Shown here: in pieces, positions 43,801 through 52,500 of the stretch
Layout of the letters: every line of letters starts with the position of its first letter
Numbering within the stretch: the stretch's first letter is position 1
Assembly: GCA_035249305.1 (NCBI GenBank)
Contig: DATFGQ010000006.1
Location: 1 to 64,000, forward strand
Direction: 5' to 3'
Length of the DNA: 64,000 nucleotides
From: DASUNP01 sp035249305
Lineage (GTDB): Bacteria > Acidobacteriota > Blastocatellia > UBA7656
Translations under genes and position numbers: made by a program
The notes under the pieces: generated by a model
What the model was told of the DNA's origin: nothing
What the model saw: the letters and a program-made list of their open reading frames with translations, nothing else
The model's database searches: none

Positions 43801-44371
43801 TGACCACGCCCGTCTCTTCTTCTAGATTGTGATTCTGGACTTCGAGGTAATAATTCCCCTTGCCGAGTATGTCTTCGAACTCCTTGGCCTGGCGCGCGGC
43901 CTCGTTGAACTTGTCGGTGAGCAGCAGCGACGACGGCACGCCCGACAAACAGGCCGACAGCGCGACCAGCCCTTCGCTGTGCTCGGAGAGGAGCTCTTTA
44001 TCGATCCGCGGCTTGTAATAGTACCCGCGCGTAAAGGCCATCGAAGAGAGCCTCACGAGGTTGCGGTAGCCCTGGAGGTTTTTGGCGAGCAGGATGATGT
44101 GATTCATCCCGCGCTCCGCGCCCTCCTCGCCCCTATCGGTGTGCTTGCCCTTAGCGATGTAGGCTTCCATCCCTATGATGGGTTTTATGCCTGAGCCCTT
44201 CATCTGGTTGTAAAAAGAGATGGCGCCGTACATGTTGCCATGGTCTGTGACGGCGACGGCCCGCATGCCGAGCTCCTGGGCGCGCTGGGCGAGCGGCTTG
44301 ATCTGAATCGCCCCATCTAACAGACTGAAATCTGAGTGCAGGTGAAGGTGAACAAAGTCTTTCTCATTCAT
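40868..44371 (-). CDS. dnaE: DNA polymerase III alpha subunit DnaE
   Basis: A 1167-residue C-family replicative polymerase. The PHP domain starts with HLHLHSDFSLLDGAI. The polymerase palm has GPGRGSAAGSLVAYSL and catalytic acidic residues in MPDIDIDFC. Fingers and a helix-hairpin-helix region follow (about 830-880), then an OB-fold (about 1000-1080, VTIGGIVMELNVRTTKKG). The C-terminal tail ends near residue 1167. It synthesises the bulk of chromosomal DNA. No proofreading subunit or other replisome gene is adjacent. The upstream gap holds phased TGTGGAAAA motifs (44597-44627). Confidence 0.96.
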   Translation of the reverse strand: MNEKDFVHLHLHSDFSLLDGAIQIKPLAQRAQELGMRAVAVTDHGNMYGAISFYNQMKGSGIKPIIGMEAYIAKGKHTDRGEEGAERGMNHIILLAKNLQGYRNLVRLSSMAFTRGYYYKPRIDKELLSEHSEGLVALSACLSGVPSSLLLTDKFNEAARQAKEFEDILGKGNYYLEVQNHNLEEETGVVIPGMRELSKKTGIPLAATNDCHYLLREDWRAHDILVCIGAGKTVNEKRGLKYKEGEFYVRSAKEMWLIFGKDMPEALLNTVAIAEMCELQLPSGENHLPNFRVPEGETIDSYFARMSRAGLEERWAAIKDRPDRKCDLDDYKARLEQEITVITKMGFAGYFLIVWDFIRYAKKNSIPVGPGRGSAAGSLVAYSLKITDIDPLQYDLLFERFLNPERVSMPDIDIDFCVRGRQQVIDYVADYYGRDHVSQISTFGTMASKAAIKDVGRALEMPYAEVDKIAKMIPPPVRGRNVSIEDAIKQNPDLKRAIETDQRVREVIEIAKRLEGCSRHSSVHAAGVVISPKPLHELVPVSKTARDEITTQYPMTDLEKTGMLKMDFLALTTLTIIDDCLKSIERETGRQLDLARIPLDDRAALQLFADGRTTAIFQFESDGMRDICRRLKPEGLEDLSALNALYRPGPIDSGMVDDFIERRHGRKKVRYDFPELKEVMGNTLGICVYQEQLMAVFQKLAAYSLGEADLVRRAMGKKKREELDKHKEKFLKQATERGHDRTKLEKLWQSFEGFADYAFNRAHSFSYGYLAYQTAYLKAHYPTHFWAAVLSNELNNTAKVVKYINEARAQGIEILPPDVNASLDNFTASGNAIRFGLAAIKGIGQSAVASVTEARNASGPFRSIFDFTERVDARAVNKRVLESLIRAGAFDSLGQSRARVFAAIDAAIESGQRTQRSRATGQTDLFGSLTSSMPVAEPQLPYAEDWSNQEMLKGEKETLGFYISGHPLQSYDQALSDFANADVDRLQSFNHGAQVTIGGIVMELNVRTTKKGDRFGLFHLEDRFGSVKVVAWPDVFGKAAAIIQADASVLVRGRLEIDDGGSMTIISDEIQSLENIRERSARNIVVRVDGAQIDNDKVDLLHALLDRHRGDCSVTFEVDLPNGMMVRVQPNQFVRVKVTPELTNSIKEILGNCQVELVVQRASSAAN

Positions 44372-44596
44372 TGTTTTTATGAATCGGGAAGCGCCCTTGC
44401 GGTAGGGGAAGCCCGCTCGAAGCCATTATCTATTTGTGCCTGCTGTTATTAGGTCCAACGCTTTTGACGATCAACCATCAGGTGACCACCAATGTCCACG
44501 CCGCGCGACTATAGCACAGCCGCGACGCAAGTGTACACCACAAATTGTGGGGATATTATTGCAATGCGCAATATGTTGGGCGCGCGAAGGATAACC

Positions 44597-44627
44597 TGTG
44601 GAAAATGTGTGGAAAAGCTGTGGAAAA
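44597..44627. promoter_or_regulatory. Three DnaA-box-like TGTGGAAAA motifs, 11 bp apart
   Basis: Exact copies of TGTGGAAAA start at 44597, 44608 and 44619, so they sit on the same face of the helix. The motif differs from the DnaA box TGTGGATAA by one base. They lie upstream of dnaE and may be a DnaA-responsive site; whether they mark an origin is doubtful. Confidence 0.5.
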
Positions 44628-44697
44628 AACAAAGGCTTATAGGATCTGTTATTAGCGCTACCTGCTCCGCGATTCACTTTAGTCGTAATTCAAAAAA

Positions 44698-44726
44698 TTG
44701 ACACCAATCCTAGCTTATGGTATTCA
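44698..44726 (+). promoter_or_regulatory. Possible promoter for the AT-rich secreted protein gene
   Basis: A perfect -35 TTGACA followed after 17 bases by a weak -10 TATTCA. It is 46 bases before the start codon. Confidence 0.4.
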
Positions 44727-44771
44727 GAGGCAGCTATCCTAATGAGACCTGTAATTAAGGAGGCGAGAATC

Positions 44772-45413
44772 ATGAAGAATACCTATAGGTTTCTATGCGT
44801 ACTCATTTTCTTGGTAGGAGTAGATGCTTATTCTCAAGTACAAAATAGTACAACCGAAAATGACAAGGAACCAGCTTTGCCGTTTGTCGCTACCTATGTC
44901 CAATATAGTGTCTCGCCCGATGGTGTCGTGAACCTTACTGGCTGGTCTACCAGATATGTAAATAGGAATGGGGAATGGAGGATCGTTATGCATGGGCTCA
45001 AGAAGCCCGCAGAGGGTGACTCATCAGAGTCCCCGGTTTTCGCCGGGACCCCTGAAGGGATCATAGGTAAGGCTGGTTCGTATGTGCATAAAGGAAGCGG
45101 TATCTTTGCTCCTGATAGTGTGAGAGAGGCTTACAGATCACATTCATATTTGAAGAGCCTTCAAACGTTTGCCCGCACTGTTGAAATCGCTGGGGTTAAA
45201 GCCTACGTGCTGAGAGATATGATAAAGGATAGGGAGCCTAACAACTCTTTAGAATGGGCGGAACAAACTTATTCTCCCAGAACAGGGTATAATCCTTTAA
45301 AGATGGTTTTACATTATAAGGATGGTTCTGAGATGGTTCAGGAGGCGATAAGAATCGATTTTCGAGATGTGCCAGAAGACTTAAATAAAGACCTAAAGAA
45401 TTTAAGCAAGTAA
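44772..45413 (+). CDS. Exported protein of unknown function (AT-rich gene)
   Basis: A 213-residue protein with a signal peptide (YRFLCVLIFLVGVDAYSQ). It shows a beta-rich body (VAYTYVQYSV-like, VNLTGWSTRYVNRNGEWRIVMHG) and an acidic, helical end. I do not recognise a family. The start at 44772 has GGAGG eight bases before. The gene is visibly more AT-rich than its neighbours and uses AT-ending codons, which suggests recent transfer. It is followed by the sensor kinase gene 85 bases on, but the kinase lacks this composition bias. Confidence 0.75.
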   Translation: MKNTYRFLCVLIFLVGVDAYSQVQNSTTENDKEPALPFVATYVQYSVSPDGVVNLTGWSTRYVNRNGEWRIVMHGLKKPAEGDSSESPVFAGTPEGIIGKAGSYVHKGSGIFAPDSVREAYRSHSYLKSLQTFARTVEIAGVKAYVLRDMIKDREPNNSLEWAEQTYSPRTGYNPLKMVLHYKDGSEMVQEAIRIDFRDVPEDLNKDLKNLSK

Positions 45414-45498
45414 GCTTCCGACAGCAATATTTTTCCGTCTCACCCTCATTCTTCATTGATTAAAACGCCCGAGGTAAGATAAGAATAGCATCTCCCGT

Positions 45499-48400
45499 AT
45501 GCAACGATACAATCGGGCAGCAGAATTTATACGTCAGCCTGAAGCTTGCCGCGTCTCGCTTAGGGTCCTGTTACCGGCCCTGCTCGCGGTTATCCTTGCC
45601 GCCGAGGCGCGGGGCGAGCGTCTGCCCGTGAAATCATACGGGCTGGCCGATGGCCTGCCTCATGAGACGGTCAGGCGCATCATCCAAGACACTCATGGTT
45701 TTATCTGGTTCTGCACGCCGGCGGGAGTGAGTCGATTTGATGGCTATCGGTTCACTAATTATGGGGCTAACGATGGGCTGACAATCGTTTCGACAAACGA
45801 TCTGATCGAAACTCGCAGGGGAGTTTATTGGGTAGCCACCAACGGGGGCGGAGTGTGCAGGCTCAACCCGCGGCCTGAAGCAAACTCCCGATTCACGGTT
45901 TACCGGGTCGGCGGCGAGCCCGAGACAAATCGCGTCAACGTTCTTTACGAGGACCGCGCGGGGCGGCTCTGGGCGGGGACCGATGCGGGGCTGTTCGTCC
46001 TCGATGAAGAGGAGGGCGAGTTCGTCCGAGTGAGTCTTCAAATCGAAGGGCAACAAGACCGCTTGGTGCAGGTTTGGGCCTTCGTCGAAGACCGCGACGG
46101 CAGCCTGTGGATAGGCAGCGGGGCAGGATTGACCAGGCGAATGCCCGACGGCCGGCTTCTTAACTACTCCGTTCAAGTAAATGAGAGGCGCAACAGCGTG
46201 TACGCGCTGCTGCTTGACCCTGATGAAAGGCTATGGCTGGGCACCAGGCAGGGCCTGATCGTGCTTAGGCCCGAACCGCTTTCGGGAGCGGCGGCGAGGA
46301 GATTCCCCTGGAGGCAATTGGACCGAAGCGGCGCAAGCCCAAAAGCACAAAGCGCGTTTCGCCCGCTGCCCGACAACCCCGGCGACGCATGCCTCTACAC
46401 CGCCTCGGACGGAATGGGCGGCGGCGACGTGCGAATGCTGCATAGATCCGCCGACGGCGTCGTTCGCATTTGCGGGCCTGAGAGCGGGCTGACTGAATTC
46501 AGCGGCGGAGGTTTCCGTCACTACACGACTGCGCACGGCCTTAGTGACGAATCAATGCTCTCCGTTCTCGAAGACCGTGACGGCAACCTGTGGATGGGCA
46601 CAAACAGCAGCGGCGCGATGAAGCTCACCCGGAACGGGTTGATAACTTATGACAAGGCCGACGGGCTCGGCCACCAGACAATCACTGCAATCTTTGAGAA
46701 CCCCGCGGCCGAGCTTTACGTGACAACCGGGTCATCATACATAAACAGGTTTGAAGGCAAGCGCTTCACCAGCGTGCGGCCGAACCTGCCTCAGCAAATC
46801 CCCGATTTTCGCAGCGCGCTCCTGGACCGCGCGGGCGAGTGGTGGGTCGCCACGCGCGAAGGGCTGTTCAGGTTTCCCAGGACAAAGCGGCTTGAGCAGC
46901 TCGCGCAGGCGCAGCCGATAGCTTTCTACACAAAGAAAGACGGGCTGGCCGAGGATAACGTCACTTACCTGTTTGAAGACTCGCGCGGCGACATATGGAT
47001 AGCAAGCTGGTCGCCCGCCGAAGAAGTGCTGACGCGATGGGACCGCGCAAGCGGAAAGTTCCACCGCTACTCCGATCGCGACGGGCTGCCTCCTTTCAAC
47101 CCCGCGTTCACCTTTTGCGAGGACGCTGAAAAGAATCTGTGGATCGGCTTTCGCAACGGCGGGCTGGCGCGATACCGCGGCGGGCGCTTCCGCACTTTTA
47201 CCGAGGACGATGGCTTGCCCGCCACTACGATCACCAGGATGCTTCCAACCCAACCGGGACGGCTATGGCTCACCACGGGAGCAGGCGGGTTAATCCGCAT
47301 CGACGATGCGTCGGCAGACGATTTAAACCTGGCCGTGTACACGACCGATGAAGGGCTTTCGAGTAATCACCATTACTGCTTGACGGACGACGACCGGGGG
47401 CGCATCTACATCGCGGTGCCGCTCGGCATAGACCGGCTGGACCCGGCCAGCGGCGAGGTCAAGCGATACACGGTTGCCGACGGCTTTCCCGGCTTGCCTC
47501 GGGCCGCGCACCGCGACCGTAATGGCGCGCTATGGTTCGGCACGTCGAAAGGGTTAGTGAGGTTGATTCCAGGGCCTGAGCGGCCCACGTCGCCGTCGCC
47601 CGTGTTCATCAGCGGGGTGCGCGTCGCCGGAGTCCCGCAAGCAGTCTCGGATTTCGGCGAAGCCAACGTGCCGGAACTAGAGCTTGAGCCGGAGCAGGGC
47701 GAGATTCAGATAGACTTTTTTGCGATCAGCTTCGCGGCGGGCGAGTCCCTTCAATACCAGTACAAGATCGAAGGGACGAACCAGGATTGGAGCGCGCCGA
47801 CACAGCAGCGCACCGTCAACCTCAGCCTTTCGCCCGGCAGCTACCGTTTTCTTGTGCGGGAAGTCCGCGCGGGCGGCGGCCTCAGCCCCGCGCCCGCTTC
47901 CGTCTCGTTCAAAATCCTTAGACCGCTGTGGCAGCGGTGGTGGTTCATAGCGATGGCCGCCGCTTTATTGTCGCTCGCGGCCTACACGTTTTATCGCTAT
48001 AAGGTCGCCAGGCTCGTTGAGCTTGAGCGGGTGAGGACGCGCATAGCGACCGATCTCCACGACGACATAGGCTCGAACCTGTCGCTCATCGCGATGGTGA
48101 GCGAGGTCGCAAAGGCTCAGGCGCCCGGCGACAGCCCTGAGATAATCGAACGGCTCGCGCTGGTGGCGAGGACATCGCGCCAGTCTGTCGACGCGATGAG
48201 CGACATAGTCTGGGCCGTCAACCCCAAGCGCGATCACCTGCACGACCTGACGGAAAGGATGCGGCGGTTCGCCAGCGACACGTTCACCGCGCGTGACATC
48301 GAGTTTCAATTCTCTGCGCCAGGCGCTAGCCAGGACATCAAGCTCGGGGCGGACCTCCGCCGCCAGGTCTACATGGTTTTCAAAGAGGGCGTCAACAACA

Positions 48401-48636
48401 TCGCAAAGCACTCGGATTGCACCCAGGCCGTCGTCGAGCTTGGGATAAAAAGCGGCCACCTGATTCTCAAGTTAAGTGATAACGGGAAGGGGTTCGACTT
48501 CGATGACGCGAGCAACGGGTACGGGGGCAACGGGCTGGCGAGCATGCGCCGCCGGGCCGAGTCGGTCGGCGGCCGGATCGAGATCGTCTCCAGCCGGGGC
48601 GCGGGCACGGCGATCACTCTCAAAGTCCGCGTGTGA
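45499..48636 (+). CDS. Hybrid-propeller sensor histidine kinase (Reg_prop, Y_Y_Y, HisKA_3)
   Basis: A 1045-residue membrane kinase with a signal/anchor (residues 20-40). About 14 short propeller repeats follow, with the pattern DxxGxxWxGT, for example EDRDGNLWMGTNSSG and EDSRGDIWIASW. Next come a Y_Y_Y-type domain (about 725-800), one transmembrane helix (about 815-835) and a HisKA_3 domain with phospho-acceptor His854 in DLHDDIGSNLS. The HATPase domain has EGVNNIAKHS and DNGKGFDFD. It senses an extracytoplasmic signal and should phosphorylate the NarL-type regulator encoded 88 bases downstream. The ligand is unknown. Confidence 0.92.
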   Translation: MQRYNRAAEFIRQPEACRVSLRVLLPALLAVILAAEARGERLPVKSYGLADGLPHETVRRIIQDTHGFIWFCTPAGVSRFDGYRFTNYGANDGLTIVSTNDLIETRRGVYWVATNGGGVCRLNPRPEANSRFTVYRVGGEPETNRVNVLYEDRAGRLWAGTDAGLFVLDEEEGEFVRVSLQIEGQQDRLVQVWAFVEDRDGSLWIGSGAGLTRRMPDGRLLNYSVQVNERRNSVYALLLDPDERLWLGTRQGLIVLRPEPLSGAAARRFPWRQLDRSGASPKAQSAFRPLPDNPGDACLYTASDGMGGGDVRMLHRSADGVVRICGPESGLTEFSGGGFRHYTTAHGLSDESMLSVLEDRDGNLWMGTNSSGAMKLTRNGLITYDKADGLGHQTITAIFENPAAELYVTTGSSYINRFEGKRFTSVRPNLPQQIPDFRSALLDRAGEWWVATREGLFRFPRTKRLEQLAQAQPIAFYTKKDGLAEDNVTYLFEDSRGDIWIASWSPAEEVLTRWDRASGKFHRYSDRDGLPPFNPAFTFCEDAEKNLWIGFRNGGLARYRGGRFRTFTEDDGLPATTITRMLPTQPGRLWLTTGAGGLIRIDDASADDLNLAVYTTDEGLSSNHHYCLTDDDRGRIYIAVPLGIDRLDPASGEVKRYTVADGFPGLPRAAHRDRNGALWFGTSKGLVRLIPGPERPTSPSPVFISGVRVAGVPQAVSDFGEANVPELELEPEQGEIQIDFFAISFAAGESLQYQYKIEGTNQDWSAPTQQRTVNLSLSPGSYRFLVREVRAGGGLSPAPASVSFKILRPLWQRWWFIAMAAALLSLAAYTFYRYKVARLVELERVRTRIATDLHDDIGSNLSLIAMVSEVAKAQAPGDSPEIIERLALVARTSRQSVDAMSDIVWAVNPKRDHLHDLTERMRRFASDTFTARDIEFQFSAPGASQDIKLGADLRRQVYMVFKEGVNNIAKHSDCTQAVVELGIKSGHLILKLSDNGKGFDFDDASNGYGGNGLASMRRRAESVGGRIEIVSSRGAGTAITLKVRV

Positions 48637-48638
48637 GA

Positions 48639-48662
48639 TCACTATGAAAACTCATAGTGACG
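48639..48662. promoter_or_regulatory. 22-bp inverted repeat overlapping the -35 of the regulator gene
   Basis: A perfect TCACTATGA-N4-TCATAGTGA palindrome (48639-48660). Its right end forms the -35 GTGACG (48657-48662). A TGTAAT -10 follows 16 bases on (48679-48684). A similar palindrome sits in the same position before the TcA-like gene (49445-49466). It is a candidate binding site of the NarL-type regulator. Confidence 0.7.
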
Positions 48663-48723
48663 CCCGCGAGCGATCTGGTGTAATTTAGGCGCGAGCGGAA
48701 TCCCGTAGCAGAGGTCTGGAATT

Positions 48724-49404
48724 ATGACAAACGAGATCAATCAAGAGGGAAAGCCTTCTTCGCCCGCGCAGGTCGTCAAGGTGGCGATCATCGAAGACCA
48801 CAGGGAGCTGCGCGAGTGCCTGGCCTTCCTGATCGGCGGTACGGAAGGCTATCGCTGCACAGGGAATTACCGCTCGATGGAAGAAGCGTTACAACGTATT
48901 CCCGCCGACTTGCCCGACGTAGTTCTATCCGACATAGGGCTGCCGGGTATGAGCGGCATCGACGGCGTCAGGATTTTGAAAGAGCGCCATCCTAACCTGT
49001 TGATCCTGATGCTTTCGGTTTATGACGACGACGACCGCATCTTCGACGCGCTGTGCGCGGGCGCGTCGGGCTATCTGTTGAAGAAGACGCCGCCGGCCCG
49101 TCTGCTCGACAGCTTGAAGGAGGCCGTAGCGGGCGGCGCTCCGATGTCGCCCGAAGTGGCGCGGCGCGTGATCACACTGTTCCGCGACATCCGCCCGCCC
49201 GAAAGGGTCGATTACAACCTGACGCCGCACGAGACGCGACTGCTGAAGCTGCTGGTCGAAGGCCATAACTACAAGACCGCGGCCTCGACGCTGGGCGTCA
49301 CAACGGCGACCATATCCTTCCACTTGCAACGCATATACGAGAAGCTTCAAGTACACTCGAAGTCCGAAGCCGTCTCGAAGGCGCTTCGCAACCGGCTGGT
49401 CTGA
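48724..49404 (+). CDS. NarL/FixJ-family response regulator
   Basis: A 226-residue protein. The receiver domain (about 18-135) has acidic residues in IIEDH, phospho-acceptor Asp70 in LSDIGLPG and Lys in LLKKTPP. A LuxR-type helix-turn-helix follows (about 160-222, LTPHETRLLKLLVEG and ATISFHLQRIYEKLQVHSKSEAV). It is the natural partner of the upstream HisKA_3 kinase. LuxR-type proteins bind short palindromes as dimers; the 22-base palindromes before this gene and before the TcA-like gene are obvious candidates. A GAGG site precedes the ATG. Confidence 0.93.
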   Translation: MTNEINQEGKPSSPAQVVKVAIIEDHRELRECLAFLIGGTEGYRCTGNYRSMEEALQRIPADLPDVVLSDIGLPGMSGIDGVRILKERHPNLLILMLSVYDDDDRIFDALCAGASGYLLKKTPPARLLDSLKEAVAGGAPMSPEVARRVITLFRDIRPPERVDYNLTPHETRLLKLLVEGHNYKTAASTLGVTTATISFHLQRIYEKLQVHSKSEAVSKALRNRLV

Positions 49405-49444
49405 TCTCTCCCGCGGCTTAGAAGCTCAACTTTTATCGATCACA

Positions 49445-49468
49445 TTACTATGAATTCGTATGGTGACT
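49445..49468. promoter_or_regulatory. 22-bp inverted repeat overlapping the -35 of the TcA-like gene
   Basis: TTACTATGA-N4-GTATGGTGA (49445-49466), 16 of 22 bases identical to the palindrome at 48639. Its right end overlaps the -35 GTGACT (49463-49468). A GATAAT -10 follows after 17 bases (49486-49491). The spacing to the promoter is nearly the same as at the regulator gene. Confidence 0.68.
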
Positions 49469-49532
49469 CTCCGTCTGCGGTTGTAGATAATCTGCGCCGT
49501 CAGTTACCACTAGAATTTTTAAGGAGGCTATT

Positions 49533-52500
49533 ATGAGCGAGTCTATGATCATTGATGAAGTGGAGCAGGCGGAGAGCGGGGAAGAGGCCCAATCACCGCG
49601 GGAAATGTCAGCAGCCCCGGCCTCATCGGGCGGTCGGGCCTCAGCGCCGCTTGCCGGTGCGGTAATCAATTCCGCCAACCACCACCCTGTCTCGGGCGTG
49701 CGCGTCAAGGCTTACTTCCGCGCGTCATCAGACAGGGGGGGCGCGGAATTCCTTCTGGGGCAGGCCACGACCGGCGGGGATGGCCGCTTCAGCCTTAGGT
49801 TTGAAGAGACGGCCAAGGTGCATCAATGTCTCGATCTCTTGCGGCAGGGACACGGGGCGATATGTGTATTAAAGGTGGAGGGCGCGACGGGCGGCCTGCT
49901 GTTCACCTCGAAGCCCATCTCAGTCACAAGTCACACGCCCGTCACGCTGTCTATACAGCTTGCGACCAGGGGTGTTACGGCCTCGCTGTGGGCCGAGGTC
50001 GGCAGGCGGTTGGAGGAAGGACGAGTCTCCCGACTGCACGAGCTTGCGCGGCAGCTCGGCGGCGTAAGGGCAGAGCAGTCGCTGTTCGGCGATTGGGACG
50101 TGGAGACGCGCCATGCCCTTTTGGCCGAGCTGGAGCAAGCCTTCCTCGACCCCAGAGGCGTGTTGCGCGCCATCGCCCCGCTGCCCAGTTTCGCCACCCT
50201 GCATAAGCAGGCCGCGCGGGCGAATTACGAGATGGTGATCGCCAATAGTCTGGAAGTCGCCGACGTCGGCACGGCCTGGGCCGAGCTGAGCGGCAAGGTC
50301 GAATGTTTCGCCAGCCTGTACGATGTCGATTGGGTGATCGATATATCCGAATTCTCTAATGGCCAGCCCGGCCCTGCCATAACCAAGTACCAGGGCGAGT
50401 ATGTCGAAGTAGGCGTTACGAACATCGAGTACTACCAGGGCGACCGCGTCAAATATCGCAACTACCTGAGGGCCATATATACAGGCGGCACGGACGCGCA
50501 GCATTACCAGTCACATAAGCAGAAGCTTGAGCAGCGGTTCCATCAGGACTTCGCCACTGTAGACGACTGGCAGCAGCCGGCCAACAAGGTGTTGATCCCG
50601 ATCTTGAAGACGATATTGACCGCCCCGAAAGGCAATGGCTACGGGTTCGCCATCAGTAATGCGGACATCCCGTCGCAGGGGGAGAAGACCTATCGCGAGT
50701 ATCTGGACGAGCTGATCGCTTTAACGGGGCACTCGGCGCGCGAGCTTGGCCTGCGTTACCGCCTCAACCTGGAGCGCCCCGACAGCGCGCTCTCAAGCCC
50801 CGTCTCGGAGAATATCGCGACGTTACAAGGCTTCTACCGCGACTGGTTCCACTCCGTTACTGACCCCTACCCCGTTCTCCAGATCGGCCAGGTCAAGTAC
50901 GCGCCTTTCTTCATGCAGTACGACGAATGGGCGCGATTCAACGAGGTCACATACGCGGAGAACAGCTATCAGATCATGACCGACTTCAGCACCGGCGTCG
51001 ATCCATCGGCGAGAGAGCATGCCAAGACCAAGAACGAATGGATCGCGGCGTTGATCGAATTGGAAAAGATGATGTCGCACGGTCAGCAGCAGTTCGCGCT
51101 CGGGCAATACCCCACCGCGCGCGAAACCTACCTGGCCGCCGTTGAGATGGCCTACGCTGCGATGGACTATTACCTTAAGCAATCGGCCTGGGTCAGCAGC
51201 GACAAGCTGAAGGATTCGGCGCAGGGTGAGATCGCGTTGCTTCCCATCGAAAGCTATTATGCCCCTGCCCACGTGAATGATTATGACAATTTCGACACCT
51301 GGTTCAGCAGCGAGCGATGGCAACTGCGGCTGCGCCTGATCCACCTCATCGCCTATGTGCTGCCGGTCTGCCAGGGTGACATTGCCTTCGCGATGGGCGA
51401 CTACCCGGCAGCGGCTAAGCATTACGCCGCGGCCACGCGCTTCCGAGTCAGCCGGGCCGACCTCGGCGCACCGGCGTACGATCCGACTTCTAATAGTCCT
51501 GCTGGCCTGGAGATACCCGTCATCAACATGAACGACGAATGCGCGCACCTCGACGGTAGTCTTCCATACTCTTTCGACCCGACCATGTTCTTCAACACGA
51601 CTGCGACAATCACGGAGCAAGAGGAGAATGATCCCCTCTGGCGGTTGTTCGAGATGACGAGCTGGTCCGACGGAGGATACTACGCGGATATCGCCGGGGA
51701 GTTGCGCACCCAGACCCTTAAGCAGTTCTGCAAATTGCGGCATGGCAACGCGCTGCTGGAGTGGGCCGACGCGCTCTACCGCACGGACGACCCGGCGAGC
51801 ATCGCGCGTGCGCGGGAGCTTTACAAGGCCGTCTTATCGCTGCACGGCGCACTCGTGCCGGTCAGTCCCAACTGGACGAATTTCACCTACGTCCCTTACG
51901 TAAACCAGAACGAGAACCCCGCGCTCAAATCGCAGAAGGCCCGCGCGCGGCGCGGCTTCGCACAGATCGAGATGGATTTGAACTACTACGGCGTGCATCG
52001 CGATTTCGTCCCCGCCCTTCGCTACCGCGCGCTGAAGGACGCCGCCGACCGTTGCGCGGCGACGGCCAAGGCCGCGCAGCAGGACTTCCTCGCCTACCTG
52101 GGCCGCGTCGAAGACGCGATCCGCGACGGGCTGGTCACGACCAACATGCTCAAGAAGGCGACGCTACAAATCAAGATAGCCGATCAGCAGGTGAAGGTGG
52201 CCGAGAGCGGCGTGATGCTTGCCGAGCATCAGGTCGAGCAGGTCGAGGCGGCCATCGAGGCCAAGAAGGCCGAGATCAAAGACCACAACAGCGGCTGGAC
52301 GGCGCTCGGCGATTGGGTCGGCGGGATGGTAGGCGCCATTACGGACCTGCCATCGTTCCTCACCGACGACGTCAAGAAAGATGCTCCGGGAATTGTCTCC
52401 GCAGATCTCGGTATCTCCACAGGGACTGCTGCCGGAGGCGGCGCGGCCACCTCGGCGTTGGGTGCGACGGGCACGATGCTGGGAGCGGTGGGCCTGTATG

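Larger units (their letters stand above)
44372..44771. other. 400-base intergenic region between dnaE and an AT-rich gene
   Basis: Divergent promoter region. It contains a perfect 13-base palindrome (44538-44550, CCACAAATTGTGG), a GTGTACAC palindrome at 44531-44538, and three TGTGGAAAA motifs at 44597, 44608 and 44619. No convincing gene is present. Confidence 0.5.

Noticed and set aside
44597..44627. Replication origin next to dnaE
   Set aside because: Three box-like motifs are present but differ from consensus, and no origin-linked genes (dnaA, dnaN, rpmH, gidA) are in the window. Kept only as a possible regulatory site.
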